A stretch of 64,000 nucleotides of DNA from Pseudomonadota bacterium (GTDB lineage: Bacteria; Desulfobacterota; Desulfobulbia; Desulfobulbales; SURF-16). The notes under the pieces are model-generated. The model made no database searches. It worked only from the letters and a program-made list of their open reading frames with translations, and was not told the DNA's origin. Location: the NCBI GenBank assembly GCA_018816555.1, contig JAHIVT010000032.1:1-64000 (forward strand). The letters run 5' to 3'. How positions within the stretch are numbered: the first letter of the stretch is position 1; each line of letters begins with the position of its first letter. A program made the position numbers and the translations under genes. Positions 18,491 to 26,955 of this stretch are shown one piece after another.

Positions 18491-19483
18491 ATGGGCGCCA
18501 TTCTCCACGCCGGCGGCAGAAAGGCTGCCGGCCTGATGCTTCTCATGTGCCTGCTGGCTCTTTCCGGCTGCGGCATGCTAACCCAGCAACCCTCGCCCTG
18601 GCAGGATGACGCGCCGGAGCGGGTGACCATTGCCGCGGTACCCTTCTTTGCCCAGAAGGAGTATCAGTGCGGCCCGGCGGCCCTGGCCATGGTCCTGAAC
18701 TGGAGCGGTCTGAAGCTTACTCCGGAGGAACTTGTTTCCGAGGTGTATACTCCGGGCCGGGAAGGCAGCCTGCAGTCCGCCCTGGTCAGCGCGGCGCGCC
18801 GCCATGGCCGGGTAGCCTATCCCATCTCCGGCATGGATGTGCTGGCAACGGAGCTTGCCGCCAACCATCCGGCCATCGTGCTGGTCAACCTGAGTCTGGA
18901 CTTTTACCCCAAATGGCATTACGCCGTGGCCGTGGGCTACGACCAGCCGGCCTCAGAAATTATTTTACATTCCGGCACCATTGCCAATGAGCGGCTCTCC
19001 CTGCGGATTTTCAACAATATCTTTGAACGCAGCGACTATTGGGGCCTGCTGGTCCTGCCACCGGAAGAGCTGCCTGCCACCGCCCGCGAGGAGGCTTGGA
19101 TCGAGGCGGTTCTCGGCCTGGAACGGGCGGGCCAGAATAAGGCCGCTATCCGCGCCTACAAGACCGCCCTCGACAGGTGGCCGGAAAATTTCTCCGCCTG
19201 GATCGGGCTCGGCAACTGCCAATACCGGCTGGATGATCTGGAGGCAGCAGCCAAGTCCTTTGGCCGGGCCATCCGGCTCGATCCCAAGTCAGGCCCTGCC
19301 TTAAATAATCTGGCCTATGTCTTGTGGAAACTGGGCCGGCGCAATGAGGCCCTGAAGCTGGCCCGACAGGCGGTGGCCCTTGGCGGACCGCTGCAGGAAA
19401 AATTTCAGAAGACCCTGAACGAAATTGAGAACAACCCCAGCCCATCCTCCACGCCTCGACCCAGGAAAGGCCTTGTCAGATAA
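18491..19483 (+). CDS. PA2778 family C39-like cysteine peptidase with TPR
   Basis: 330 residues. The lipobox LSGC at residues 24-27 predicts a lipoprotein. The papain-like domain has Cys60 in EYQCGPAALAMVLNW and His143 in WHYAVAVGYD, the two key residues of C39-type peptidases. From about residue 200 there are TPR-like helix pairs (AAIRAYKTALDRWPENF, then AAKSFGRAIRLDPKSG and NEALKLARQAVALGG). The arrangement is that of PA2778-type proteins. The substrate is unknown. The PA2779-type gene just upstream is a plausible partner, since its product has an exposed helical region. It overlaps the convergent GIY-YIG gene by 8 bases. Confidence 0.85.
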   Translation: MGAILHAGGRKAAGLMLLMCLLALSGCGMLTQQPSPWQDDAPERVTIAAVPFFAQKEYQCGPAALAMVLNWSGLKLTPEELVSEVYTPGREGSLQSALVSAARRHGRVAYPISGMDVLATELAANHPAIVLVNLSLDFYPKWHYAVAVGYDQPASEIILHSGTIANERLSLRIFNNIFERSDYWGLLVLPPEELPATAREEAWIEAVLGLERAGQNKAAIRAYKTALDRWPENFSAWIGLGNCQYRLDDLEAAAKSFGRAIRLDPKSGPALNNLAYVLWKLGRRNEALKLARQAVALGGPLQEKFQKTLNEIENNPSPSSTPRPRKGLVR

Positions 19484-19757
19484 GGGGGAGCTGTGCCGTA
19501 TTGATCAGCTCCTTCTTTCTGGTCAGCGGCATCTTCTTTAACTGATATTCCCGTTTTGCCGCAGCTGACCGCGAGGCAGCCGGCTCCGCGTAAACCAGCT
19601 CAACCGGCCGGCGGGATCGGGTATATCTTGCCCCGCCTTTGGTGGAATTATGCTCACTGATGCGCCTGGAAAGGTTACGGGTAATCCCGGTGTAATACGT
19701 GCCGTCTCGGCAACAGACGATATAGACCTGCCAGCTGTTTTCTTCTTTTTCCATCAT
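19476..19757 (-). CDS. GIY-YIG nuclease family protein
   Basis: 93 residues from the ATG at 19757. WQVYIVCCRDGTYYTGITRNLSRRISEHN shows the GIY-YIG core in its YIV...YTG form with the catalytic Arg. The later segment RPVELVYAEPAASRSAAAKREYQLKKM carries the conserved Glu. Small proteins of this kind are UPF0213 types, with possible structure-specific nuclease activity that is mostly untested. A longer in-frame opening is rejected because its first 86 residues overlap the DUF2007 gene and look unlike a protein. The start overlaps the stop of a 31-residue membrane peptide gene by one base. Confidence 0.88.
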   Translation of the reverse strand: MMEKEENSWQVYIVCCRDGTYYTGITRNLSRRISEHNSTKGGARYTRSRRPVELVYAEPAASRSAAAKREYQLKKMPLTRKKELINTAQLPLI

Positions 19758-19852
19758 CACAAGAACGGACAGAGGCCGACCCATAACAGAATGAGGCCGA
19801 GGGCGACCACCACCATGACCGCGACCAGAAGCACCATGGCTTTCCTGTTCAC
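19757..19852 (-). CDS. 31-residue single-span membrane peptide
   Basis: A GTG-started frame encodes VNRKAMVLLVAVM, then a continuous hydrophobic helix, ending VGLCPFL. Its start codon overlaps the stop of the DUF2007 gene (GTGA), and its stop overlaps the start of the GIY-YIG gene (TGATG). It therefore exactly fills the space between two genes with both junctions in coupling geometry, which is the main reason to believe it is translated. A purine-rich stretch (GGGGGAAA) abuts the start. The function is unknown. Confidence 0.55.
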   Translation of the reverse strand: MNRKAMVLLVAVMVVVALGLILLWVGLCPFL

Positions 19853-20175
19853 TTTCCCCCCGGCTCCGGCCGGCTGGCCCCGCAGCGCCAGCACTGGCTG
19901 AATTGTCCTTCGATCTCTTCATGGCAGTCAGGACATTGCCAGGGGTCTGTTGGGATGTTGTCGGTGCGCAGAATCTCCTCAACCACTTGCCGGCACTCTT
20001 CATATCTGCCGTCATCGATCAGCCACAACTCAGGCCAGCATTCAATGGGCGGCAGCTCGCCGGTGGCGGCGGAGAGAAACTGATTCCTGATCACGGTTCG
20101 GATGCCGTGGCTGTCAAGCACATCCTTTACCAGGCCGACCATGGTAATATTGGGCGCGCTGTAAACTTTTTTCAC
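19849..20175 (-). CDS. DUF2007 domain protein with zinc ribbon
   Basis: 108 residues. The N-terminal KKVYSAPNITMVGLVKDVLDSHGI is the start of the DUF2007 (putative signal-transducing, PII-like ferredoxin fold) domain, which continues to WLIDDGRYEECRQVVEEIL. The tail has CPDCHEEIEGQFSQCWRCG, a four-Cys zinc ribbon. The GTG at 20175 is chosen because AAAGGA stands 8 bases before it and the family starts at this point. An ATG 13 codons earlier has no ribosome site. It lies 48 bases after the TerB-like gene and leads the coupled small-gene chain. Confidence 0.8.
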   Translation of the reverse strand: MKKVYSAPNITMVGLVKDVLDSHGIRTVIRNQFLSAATGELPPIECWPELWLIDDGRYEECRQVVEEILRTDNIPTDPWQCPDCHEEIEGQFSQCWRCGASRPEPGGK

Positions 20176-20223
20176 CGATAAAATCCTTTGCCGGCCGAGG
20201 CAGCCGACAGGCATGCTCCCCGC

Positions 20224-20682
20224 TCAATCGGCCAGTTGCGCCTTGGCCTGCATTTTGGCATCAATCAGCTGCTTATGGGTTAAACGCAGGAGGTTTGCCA
20301 GTTTATGGGCAAAATGATCTTCATGGGCCTCAAGCCGCCCATCGGCAAAAATGATGCGCCAGACAGCCTCCATCAACGCCGTCTTTTCCTCCATGGAGTA
20401 ATGCTGATTCATCTGGTTGGTGAATTGCCAGAGATCAAAGGCCTTGTCCCGTTCCGCCCCGGCAAGCTCGATCAGTTCCTCAACATATTCCTGGGGAAAA
20501 TTGAATTCAGACCTCAAGGTATCAATCACATGGGCCATTTCCTCCGCGGTACACTCATCGTCAATATGGGCGGTTTCCAGCAGCAGGACACCAGCGGCGA
20601 GGTGGGTTTTGTCTGCCACCCCTTTGCCCCGCTCTTTCTCAGCCGGTCCGCCGCTGATAATTTTTTTTATCAGATCAAACAT
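20224..20682 (-). CDS. TerB family protein
   Basis: 152 residues, all-helical, with acidic TerB/DjlA-N hallmarks: HLAAGVLLLETAHIDDECTAEE, then MEEKTALMEAVWRIIFADGRLEAHED, in which pairs of Asp/Glu in the helices bind metal. Members occur alone or fused to other domains and are tied to tellurite resistance or envelope stress. A specific role cannot be read here. No signal peptide. It lies in the same orientation as the pseudouridine synthase gene upstream, about 200 bases away. Confidence 0.8.
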   Translation of the reverse strand: MFDLIKKIISGGPAEKERGKGVADKTHLAAGVLLLETAHIDDECTAEEMAHVIDTLRSEFNFPQEYVEELIELAGAERDKAFDLWQFTNQMNQHYSMEEKTALMEAVWRIIFADGRLEAHEDHFAHKLANLLRLTHKQLIDAKMQAKAQLAD

Positions 20683-20881
20683 GCCTCACCTTTATGTCAG
20701 CCGTTTCACTCATTTTTGTGGCAGATGCCGGCCAGCAATCCACCTTGTAATGTTTTTTCCCACCATAATGGGTAATATTCCGATAGAAAACAATAATTTT
20801 AAAAATTGCCCGAGGCAGGGCCGCAATCCCGGGACAAGTGAAGAAATGGAGGAGGCGTCCGGGAAGCACATTCTCCGGCAC

Positions 20882-21763
20882 TTACCACAGCAGCCGACGT
20901 TCTGAGCTGAACTCCATGGTTTTTGCGGTGACCGGATCACGGAAACGCACCGTCTCGGCCAGAAGCTGCAGAGGCCGGTCAAAATCGTCTTCAACCTCCG
21001 GCAGCAGCTCAGGATAATATCTGTCGTTGATGATGCCAAAACCCAGACCGCTCATATGCACCCGCAGCTGATGTTTCTTGCCTGTTTCCGGCTGCAGGAG
21101 AAAGCGTCCCCGATTTTCTTTCCTTTCCAGAAGCCTGATCCTGGAGCAGCTGTTCACCGGACCCGGGACGGTTTGCATTCTAAACCAGGGCTGGCCCTCC
21201 TTCAGCCGGTTTGCTACCAGCCATTCCGTCTGCCGCGGCTGGACATGGCAGTCGGCCACCGCCTGATAGGTTTTTTCCACCTGACCGTGCATGAAAAGGT
21301 CATGGTAAAGCCCCCTGCTTTCCCGGTTGGCGGAAAACAGGACAATTCCCGCGGTTTCCCGGTCGATTCTGTGCAGCGGCACAAGATCGCTATTGCCCGT
21401 TTTCTTTTTCAGCCGGTGCAGCAGACATTCGTTCACATAGGGGCCTGCTGGAACGACGGGCAGGAAATGCGGCTTGCAGGCCACCAGCAGCTCGTCATTT
21501 TGAAAGACAATCTTTTCCACAAAGGGGATGACCGGCTCCCTGGCCACCTCCCGAAAGTAGTGAATTTTTTTGCCGGGCACATACAAGGTCGCAAAGGTTA
21601 CAGGCCGACCGTCACCTTCGAGAACTTTGCCTCCGGCAATGCGCTTCTCCCAGCTTCCCCTGGGCACACCTGGAAACCGCAGCTGCAGAAAATCCAGCAG
21701 GGAAGGATAAGGTTCCGCCCTTTGCGGCAGGGTAACGGTGGAAAAATAATCGCTCAGAGTCAT
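20882..21763 (-). CDS. RluA-type pseudouridine synthase
   Basis: 293 residues from the ATG at 21763. An S4-like N-terminal domain (SLLDFLQLRFPGVPRGSWEKRI) is followed by the catalytic core: VPLHRIDRETAGIVLFS with the nucleophile Asp, KTYQAVADC, and the closing KKHQLRVHMSGLGFGIINDRYY. Converts specific uridines in rRNA or tRNA to pseudouridine. The target cannot be told from the sequence. A longer start at 21817 begins at the edge of a heptamer repeat tract and is less likely. Confidence 0.9.
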   Translation of the reverse strand: MTLSDYFSTVTLPQRAEPYPSLLDFLQLRFPGVPRGSWEKRIAGGKVLEGDGRPVTFATLYVPGKKIHYFREVAREPVIPFVEKIVFQNDELLVACKPHFLPVVPAGPYVNECLLHRLKKKTGNSDLVPLHRIDRETAGIVLFSANRESRGLYHDLFMHGQVEKTYQAVADCHVQPRQTEWLVANRLKEGQPWFRMQTVPGPVNSCSRIRLLERKENRGRFLLQPETGKKHQLRVHMSGLGFGIINDRYYPELLPEVEDDFDRPLQLLAETVRFRDPVTAKTMEFSSERRLLW

Positions 21764-21810
21764 AGGCAATGCCCGCCAAGGGTGATCGGCCCGGCAGTTT
21801 TTTAGTTTTT

Positions 21811-21866
21811 CAGCCATCAGCCATCAGCCATCAGCCATCAGCCATCAGCCATCAGCCATCAGCCAT
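21811..21866. repeat. eight perfect 7-bp tandem repeats (CAGCCAT)
   Basis: CAGCCAT occurs exactly eight times in a row between the pseudouridine synthase start and the divergent DisA-like gene. Perfect short-period repeats like this can change copy number by slippage. No open frame needs to cross it. Confidence 0.9.
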
Positions 21867-22058
21867 CAATCCTATTGCTCACCCACGCTTTAATCAAGTT
21901 TTTTCTGACTCAGCCACAGCCGCCTTGGGGCAAATATGCAAAGTGGTTGAATTGCCTTGATGTTTTGGCTATAGTCTGGCCTAGCGAAATTTTTCATCAA
22001 GGGCCTTTTCCATCGTAAGGAAAATTGTGGCCGCACAAACCTTTGCGTATCGGCAACC

Positions 22059-23495
22059 ATGCAGGATAAAGCGTTCATACATCAGTGCATATTCAACGCC
22101 CTTGACGGGGTGCAGGACGGTCTTTCCCGTTTTTCAGGCCCCAGCCGGGTCGCCCTGCTCTATGCCATAGGTGCGGCGGACCAGATCCATGTTGTCGATC
22201 CTCAGAACTTACTGCAGGGACATGAGCCCAAACTGAAAGAACTCTTTCTGGACTCGGACGATTGGCGCTCCGGGCCGGCCAATCCCTCCAGAATAGATGG
22301 CTTTAAACAGTTTCATCCGGTAAAAAATCTCGATCTGGCCGGCCTTATTTCCTACGGAGCCCGTTCCAATATCATCTTTTACCAGATATGGTTCACCGAG
22401 CACCATCCGGACATGTGCTCCATCGGTCCCACCGAATGCTGGCTGGAACATGCAGCCTGGCTGCTGGCCCATGACCTGGGCACGGACAGTGATCTCTATA
22501 CCCGCACAACCGGCTATGTGCTGCGCGGCTACGGCACCCATGCCGTACGGGATTTCATGGTGGATGAGATGAATGTTTTTCTCGGCTGGGATACCTACAT
22601 CCGCATCTACCCCATTCTCGATGCCGTGCTGGGTATCTCCGAAACCAGGGAAGAAGGGGCCTGGCCCAAGGGTGAACTGGTTTTTGTCGAACCACATGCC
22701 GTCGAGCAAATGGACTTCATGGTTCAGTTTCCCCACGAAGGCCGGCCCCAGCTCAGTAATTTCAAGCATGTGCGCAAGATTCTGCAGGCCGTGGAAAATT
22801 CCGACCGCCGCCTGGTTTCCAACGGCCAACATATCGTCGGCATTACCACCGCCGCCCTGCCCCCTTTCCATATCATCGCCGACTTTCGCCGAGGCTACGG
22901 CTTTCTCAGCTTAAACGACAAGCCAGTGTGCAGTTTTTTCAACGGCAGCTTCCATTCAACGACCCACAAAGCCAAACTGGTGCAACTGGAGGAGCTGCTG
23001 CTGGAAACCTCTTTGGAACTGACCTGCACCCATCACCTGTTTCAAATCATCGCCGCCCTGGTCCACAGCGCAGAAACCGAAAAACACGGCTGCACCCTGG
23101 TACTTGACCTCAATCCCCAGCCCATCGAGATTTCCGGCCAGCGCCTGGAGCACCCCCTGGACCTGCGCCAGCCCTCTATTCTGGAACTGGCCAAATCCCT
23201 GGCCAAGGTTGACGGCGCCCTGCACATCGGCACGGATATGCATCTGCACTCCTTTGCCTGTCTACTTGACGGTCGTACCGTGCCCGGCGAAGACCGTTCC
23301 CGGGGGGCACGCTACAACTCGGCCCTGCGTTTCAGCTCGGAACACAGTGATATCATCGTGGTCGTGGTATCGTCCGACCGACCGGTTTCCATCATCAAGG
23401 AAGGCGTTGAGGTGAGTGCCCAATGCCAGTTGAAACCGGTGGCCAGATATATCGCCTCGCCCCCCACCCTGACGGCCTGGCTGGCCGAAAAGTAA
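22059..23495 (+). CDS. protein with degenerate DisA_N-like domain
   Basis: 478 residues. The first two thirds form an unrecognised domain without membrane segments. From about residue 385 it resembles the diadenylate cyclase (DisA_N) fold: DGALHIG stands where DisA has its DGA motif, and RGARYNSALRFS stands where it has GTRHRAA, followed by the VVVVSSDRPVS strand. The RHR triad is thus altered to RYN, so catalysis is doubtful. A nucleotide-sensing role is more likely, as proposed for DisA-like sensor families (for example DACNV). That name is from memory and not checked. No operon partner is evident. Confidence 0.6.
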   Translation: MQDKAFIHQCIFNALDGVQDGLSRFSGPSRVALLYAIGAADQIHVVDPQNLLQGHEPKLKELFLDSDDWRSGPANPSRIDGFKQFHPVKNLDLAGLISYGARSNIIFYQIWFTEHHPDMCSIGPTECWLEHAAWLLAHDLGTDSDLYTRTTGYVLRGYGTHAVRDFMVDEMNVFLGWDTYIRIYPILDAVLGISETREEGAWPKGELVFVEPHAVEQMDFMVQFPHEGRPQLSNFKHVRKILQAVENSDRRLVSNGQHIVGITTAALPPFHIIADFRRGYGFLSLNDKPVCSFFNGSFHSTTHKAKLVQLEELLLETSLELTCTHHLFQIIAALVHSAETEKHGCTLVLDLNPQPIEISGQRLEHPLDLRQPSILELAKSLAKVDGALHIGTDMHLHSFACLLDGRTVPGEDRSRGARYNSALRFSSEHSDIIVVVVSSDRPVSIIKEGVEVSAQCQLKPVARYIASPPTLTAWLAEK

Positions 23496-24074
23496 AGGGG
23501 TCGCATATCCGCTGAAACCCCACCCTGAGGCAGGCAATCGCCTCTATCGCCGTCTCCCAAAGCTACAGTGAAAGCCTTTCCGCCATGGTCCATTTACACC
23601 CAAGAACCTTGCTAGGCTTAAGATTCCCCCTTTTCCCGACAGATAAAAAAAATACTATTTATCATCTTTGCATTTGACAAATGAACGAGATCATCTGAAC
23701 ATATACCATGCCCCTATGACTTGACAAATCCCCCCGCTTCCCGGGATGCCTATCCCGGAACCAGCTGGATTAAAAGAAAATTCCGGGCATATAATCCTTG
23801 AGCTGATAACTCCACCGCTCAATTATGACAGCTTTTGCGCAGGCTGCCACGGGGACGATGGACATGATCATCCGTATCTTTTCTCGCCTCAGTTCTACTT
23901 GCATACCCCGCAGCTACCTGCCGGTGAAAACACACTTCCGGTATTTTACCATCCTGACCAGTCGGATTTTTTTAGATCTGTTTTGGTATGAGCATTCAGT
24001 TTGCAGTGTCGTAATATGCGCAGCATTTCAGACTTTTTTTCGCCACAGGGAAAACCGGTGAGGAGACACAATAG
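23496..24074. other. intergenic region with an isolated heme-like motif
   Basis: No supported gene. A frame at 23746-23991 contains FCAGCHGDDG, which looks like a cytochrome c heme site, but nothing around it confirms a protein. Two TTGACA boxes (23675 and 23719) could start the transcript of the Tat binding-protein operon, though neither has a good -10 partner. Confidence 0.4.
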
Positions 24075-25430
24075 ATGGGAAGGCATGACACAGACGGCAT
24101 ATCGCGCCGGGACTTTCTAAAAAATACCGCGCTCACCCTGTCAGGATTAGCGGCAGCAGCACATGTCCCCGGCTTGCCCCTGGCAACGTCCTCAGCTGCC
24201 GCGGCTGATACCCCTGCACCGCTGATCACCATTGAACAGAAGCCGCTGATCAAGGTGCTCCGCTGGGGGGGCTTTCTGAAAAGTGACGAGGATATCTGGC
24301 TGGCGAACACGCGGCGCTGGGAAAAATTGACAGGAGGCCGGGTCATTACCGACATCGTCCCCTTCAATGACGTGCGGCCCAAATCCGCCATGGAGGCAAC
24401 TCTCGGCACCGGTCACGATATCGTGGTCGGCTGGTTTGACGACCCCCATCTCTATCCGGATAAGCTCCTGGAACTGACCGATCTGGCCGAATACCTGGGC
24501 AGTAGATACGGGGGCTGGTATCCGATATGTGAAACCTACGGTCGCTCTTCACGCACCAGTCAGTGGATCGCCCTGCCCATTGGGTGTTCCGGCCAGTGTA
24601 TCAATTATCGGATAAGCTGGGTCCGCGATGCCGGGTTTGAGACAATGCCCAGCGATATCAGCGGTTTTCTCAGATGCTGCAAGGCGCTCAAGGCCAAAGG
24701 TCATCCAACCGGCTTTGCCCTGGGCCACGCCGTGGCGGACGCCAATGCCTGGTGTCACTGGTGGCTGTGGTCCTTCGGCGGCAAGGCTGTTGAAGCCGAT
24801 GGCCGGACCATCGCCATCAACAACCAGGAAACCCTGCTGGCCCTGGAAACTGCCCACGAACTCTTTGATACCATGATCACCGGCGTGGATACCTGGCTTG
24901 ATCCCCATAACAACAAGGCATTTCTGGCCGGCAATATTTCGGTCACCAGCAACGGCAGCAGCATAGCCTATGCCGCCCGGGAAAAAAATCCGGGCATTGA
25001 CGCCGATCTGGCTGTCATCAATTTCCCCATCGGCCCGGTGGGCAGACCGGCCGAACTTTCCGCCCTGAGCCAGGCCTTTATTTTCAAACACTCCCCCATG
25101 CCCAACGCGGCCAGACACTATCTCAGGTTCATGTTTGAGGAAGAGCAATATGGCCGCTGGATCAGCGGTTCGTCGGGGTATATCTGCCAGAGCCTGAAAA
25201 AGTTCTATGATACGCCCGACTGGGTGCAGAATCCGAAAATCACGCCCTATCGGGAATGCATCAAACGCATGCGCTCCAACGGCCACGCCGGCCCTCTGGG
25301 CACAGCATCAGCCGCCGCCATGAGTGAATTCGTCATCGTTGACATGATCGCTGATGTCTGCACCGGCAACAAGACACCCCGAGCCGCTGCCCTGCGGGCG
25401 GAAAAACGGCTCAGCCGGTTGTATGTCTAG
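24075..25430 (+). CDS. Tat-exported extracellular solute-binding protein, copy 1
   Basis: 451 residues. The twin-arginine signal SRRDFLKNTALTLSG is followed by an Ala-rich cleavage region. The mature protein is a family 1 (MalE/UgpB-like) binding protein: RWGGFLKSDEDIW near the start, VGWFDDPHLYPD in the hinge region, NAWCHWWLWSFGG and LDPHNNKAFLAGN in the second lobe. Tat export suggests folding, possibly with a cofactor, before translocation. No ABC permease or ATPase is nearby. A close paralogue of equal length and a histidine kinase follow, so it may deliver a ligand to that sensor. A good GAGGAG ribosome site stands 10 bases before the start. Confidence 0.8.
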   Translation: MGRHDTDGISRRDFLKNTALTLSGLAAAAHVPGLPLATSSAAAADTPAPLITIEQKPLIKVLRWGGFLKSDEDIWLANTRRWEKLTGGRVITDIVPFNDVRPKSAMEATLGTGHDIVVGWFDDPHLYPDKLLELTDLAEYLGSRYGGWYPICETYGRSSRTSQWIALPIGCSGQCINYRISWVRDAGFETMPSDISGFLRCCKALKAKGHPTGFALGHAVADANAWCHWWLWSFGGKAVEADGRTIAINNQETLLALETAHELFDTMITGVDTWLDPHNNKAFLAGNISVTSNGSSIAYAAREKNPGIDADLAVINFPIGPVGRPAELSALSQAFIFKHSPMPNAARHYLRFMFEEEQYGRWISGSSGYICQSLKKFYDTPDWVQNPKITPYRECIKRMRSNGHAGPLGTASAAAMSEFVIVDMIADVCTGNKTPRAAALRAEKRLSRLYV

Positions 25431-25458
25431 GGGGAATTACGATAATGGAGAGGAGCGG

Positions 25459-26814
25459 ATGACCCGAGATAAAAAACTTTCGCTTTCCCGCCGGGATTTT
25501 CTCAAGACATCGGTTGCGGGCCTTGCCGGCATCGGACTGACCTGCGGGTCCTCCGCCCTGTTCCAGTTCAATCCGCTCCTGGCGGCGGAAATCCCGCCTC
25601 CCCGCTTTGAACTGGAATCGCGCCCGGTGCTCAAGGTTCTGCGCTGGATGGGGTTTGTCAAGAGTGATGAGGAAATCTGGCGGATCAACACGAAAAAATG
25701 GGAAATCGCCACCGGCGGCAGGGTGATCACCGATTTCCTGCAATGGGGAGATGTTCGTTCCACTGCCGCCATGGAATCGCTGCTGGGTTCGGGCCATGAT
25801 ATTGTCTTCGGCTGGTTCGACGACCCCCACCTCTACCCGGACCGACTGCTTGATGTCAGCGATGTGGCGGACTATCTCGGCAAAAAATACGGCGGCTGGT
25901 ATCCGGTATGCGAGGTCTATGGCCGGAATGCCAAAAACAAACAGTGGATCGCCCTGCCCCTGGGCAGCGCCGGCATCTGTCTGAACTACCGGGTAAGCCA
26001 GGTGCAGGAGGCCGGCTTTGCCAAGGTACCCGATGATATTGCCGGATTCCTCAAATGCTGCAAGGCGCTGAAGGCCCAGGGCCATCCCACCGGCTTCGCC
26101 CTGGGCCATGCCGTGGGTGACGCCAACTCCTGGACCCATTGGTGGTTGTGGTCCTTTGGCGGCAAGGCGGTTGAAGCGGACGGCAAAACCATTGCCATCA
26201 ACAGCAGTGAAACCCTGCAAGCCCTGGAAACGGCACGCGAGTTCCATGACACCATGATCCCCGGGGTGGAAAACTGGCTTGATCCCCACAACAACCAGGC
26301 CTTTCTGGCCGGGCAGATCTCGCTGACCGCCAACGGCAACAGCATCTTTTATGCCTCCATGCAGAATTTCCCGGATATCAACAGGGACCTGATGACCATG
26401 AATTTTCCGGTGGGTCCGGTGGGATTTCCCACCGAACTCTCCCTGTTCAGTCTGGGCTTTATCTTTAAACATACCCCGGTTCCCAACGCCGCAAAACATT
26501 ACCTGCAGTTCCTCTTCGAGGAACCGAGCTACGGAGCATGGGAAAGCGGGACCTGGGGGTTTGTTACGCCGACCTTGAAAGCATATTATGATCTGGCGGC
26601 CTGGCACAAGGACCCGCGCATCACTCCTTACCGGGAATGTACGGGCCGCATGCTGTGGAATGGGTATGCAGGCCCTCTGGGTGCGGCCTCCGCAGCGTCG
26701 ATGAACGAATATATCATCGTGGATATGTTCGCCGACGTCTGCACCGGCAACAAGTCACCCAAAACCGCCATGCTGGCGGCGGAAAAAAGGCTGGCCCGCA
26801 TCTACCGCAGCTGA
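25459..26814 (+). CDS. Tat-exported extracellular solute-binding protein, copy 2
   Basis: 451 residues, clearly paralogous to the gene before it along the whole length (for example FGWFDDPHLYPD, NSWTHWWLWSFGG and LDPHNNQAFLAGQ recur at matching positions). The Tat signal is SRRDFLKTSVAGLAG. The ATG at 25459 has GGAGAGGAG in front. An upstream in-frame start inside the first copy is rejected. The two diverge most in the signal region and in several surface loops, consistent with an old tandem duplication that now covers two ligands. The histidine kinase gene begins 141 bases downstream. Confidence 0.8.
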   Translation: MTRDKKLSLSRRDFLKTSVAGLAGIGLTCGSSALFQFNPLLAAEIPPPRFELESRPVLKVLRWMGFVKSDEEIWRINTKKWEIATGGRVITDFLQWGDVRSTAAMESLLGSGHDIVFGWFDDPHLYPDRLLDVSDVADYLGKKYGGWYPVCEVYGRNAKNKQWIALPLGSAGICLNYRVSQVQEAGFAKVPDDIAGFLKCCKALKAQGHPTGFALGHAVGDANSWTHWWLWSFGGKAVEADGKTIAINSSETLQALETAREFHDTMIPGVENWLDPHNNQAFLAGQISLTANGNSIFYASMQNFPDINRDLMTMNFPVGPVGFPTELSLFSLGFIFKHTPVPNAAKHYLQFLFEEPSYGAWESGTWGFVTPTLKAYYDLAAWHKDPRITPYRECTGRMLWNGYAGPLGAASAASMNEYIIVDMFADVCTGNKSPKTAMLAAEKRLARIYRS

Positions 26815-26955
26815 CGGACAGCGGACAGACAACTACAATCAGTCGGGGATACCTGTTTGACTGTCTCCAACAACCACTCGACAGCCGTACAGTGATGATA
26901 ACTTCTTGATTTATCGTCACGAGAATACGCTGCCGGGATTTATTACGAGTTCATT

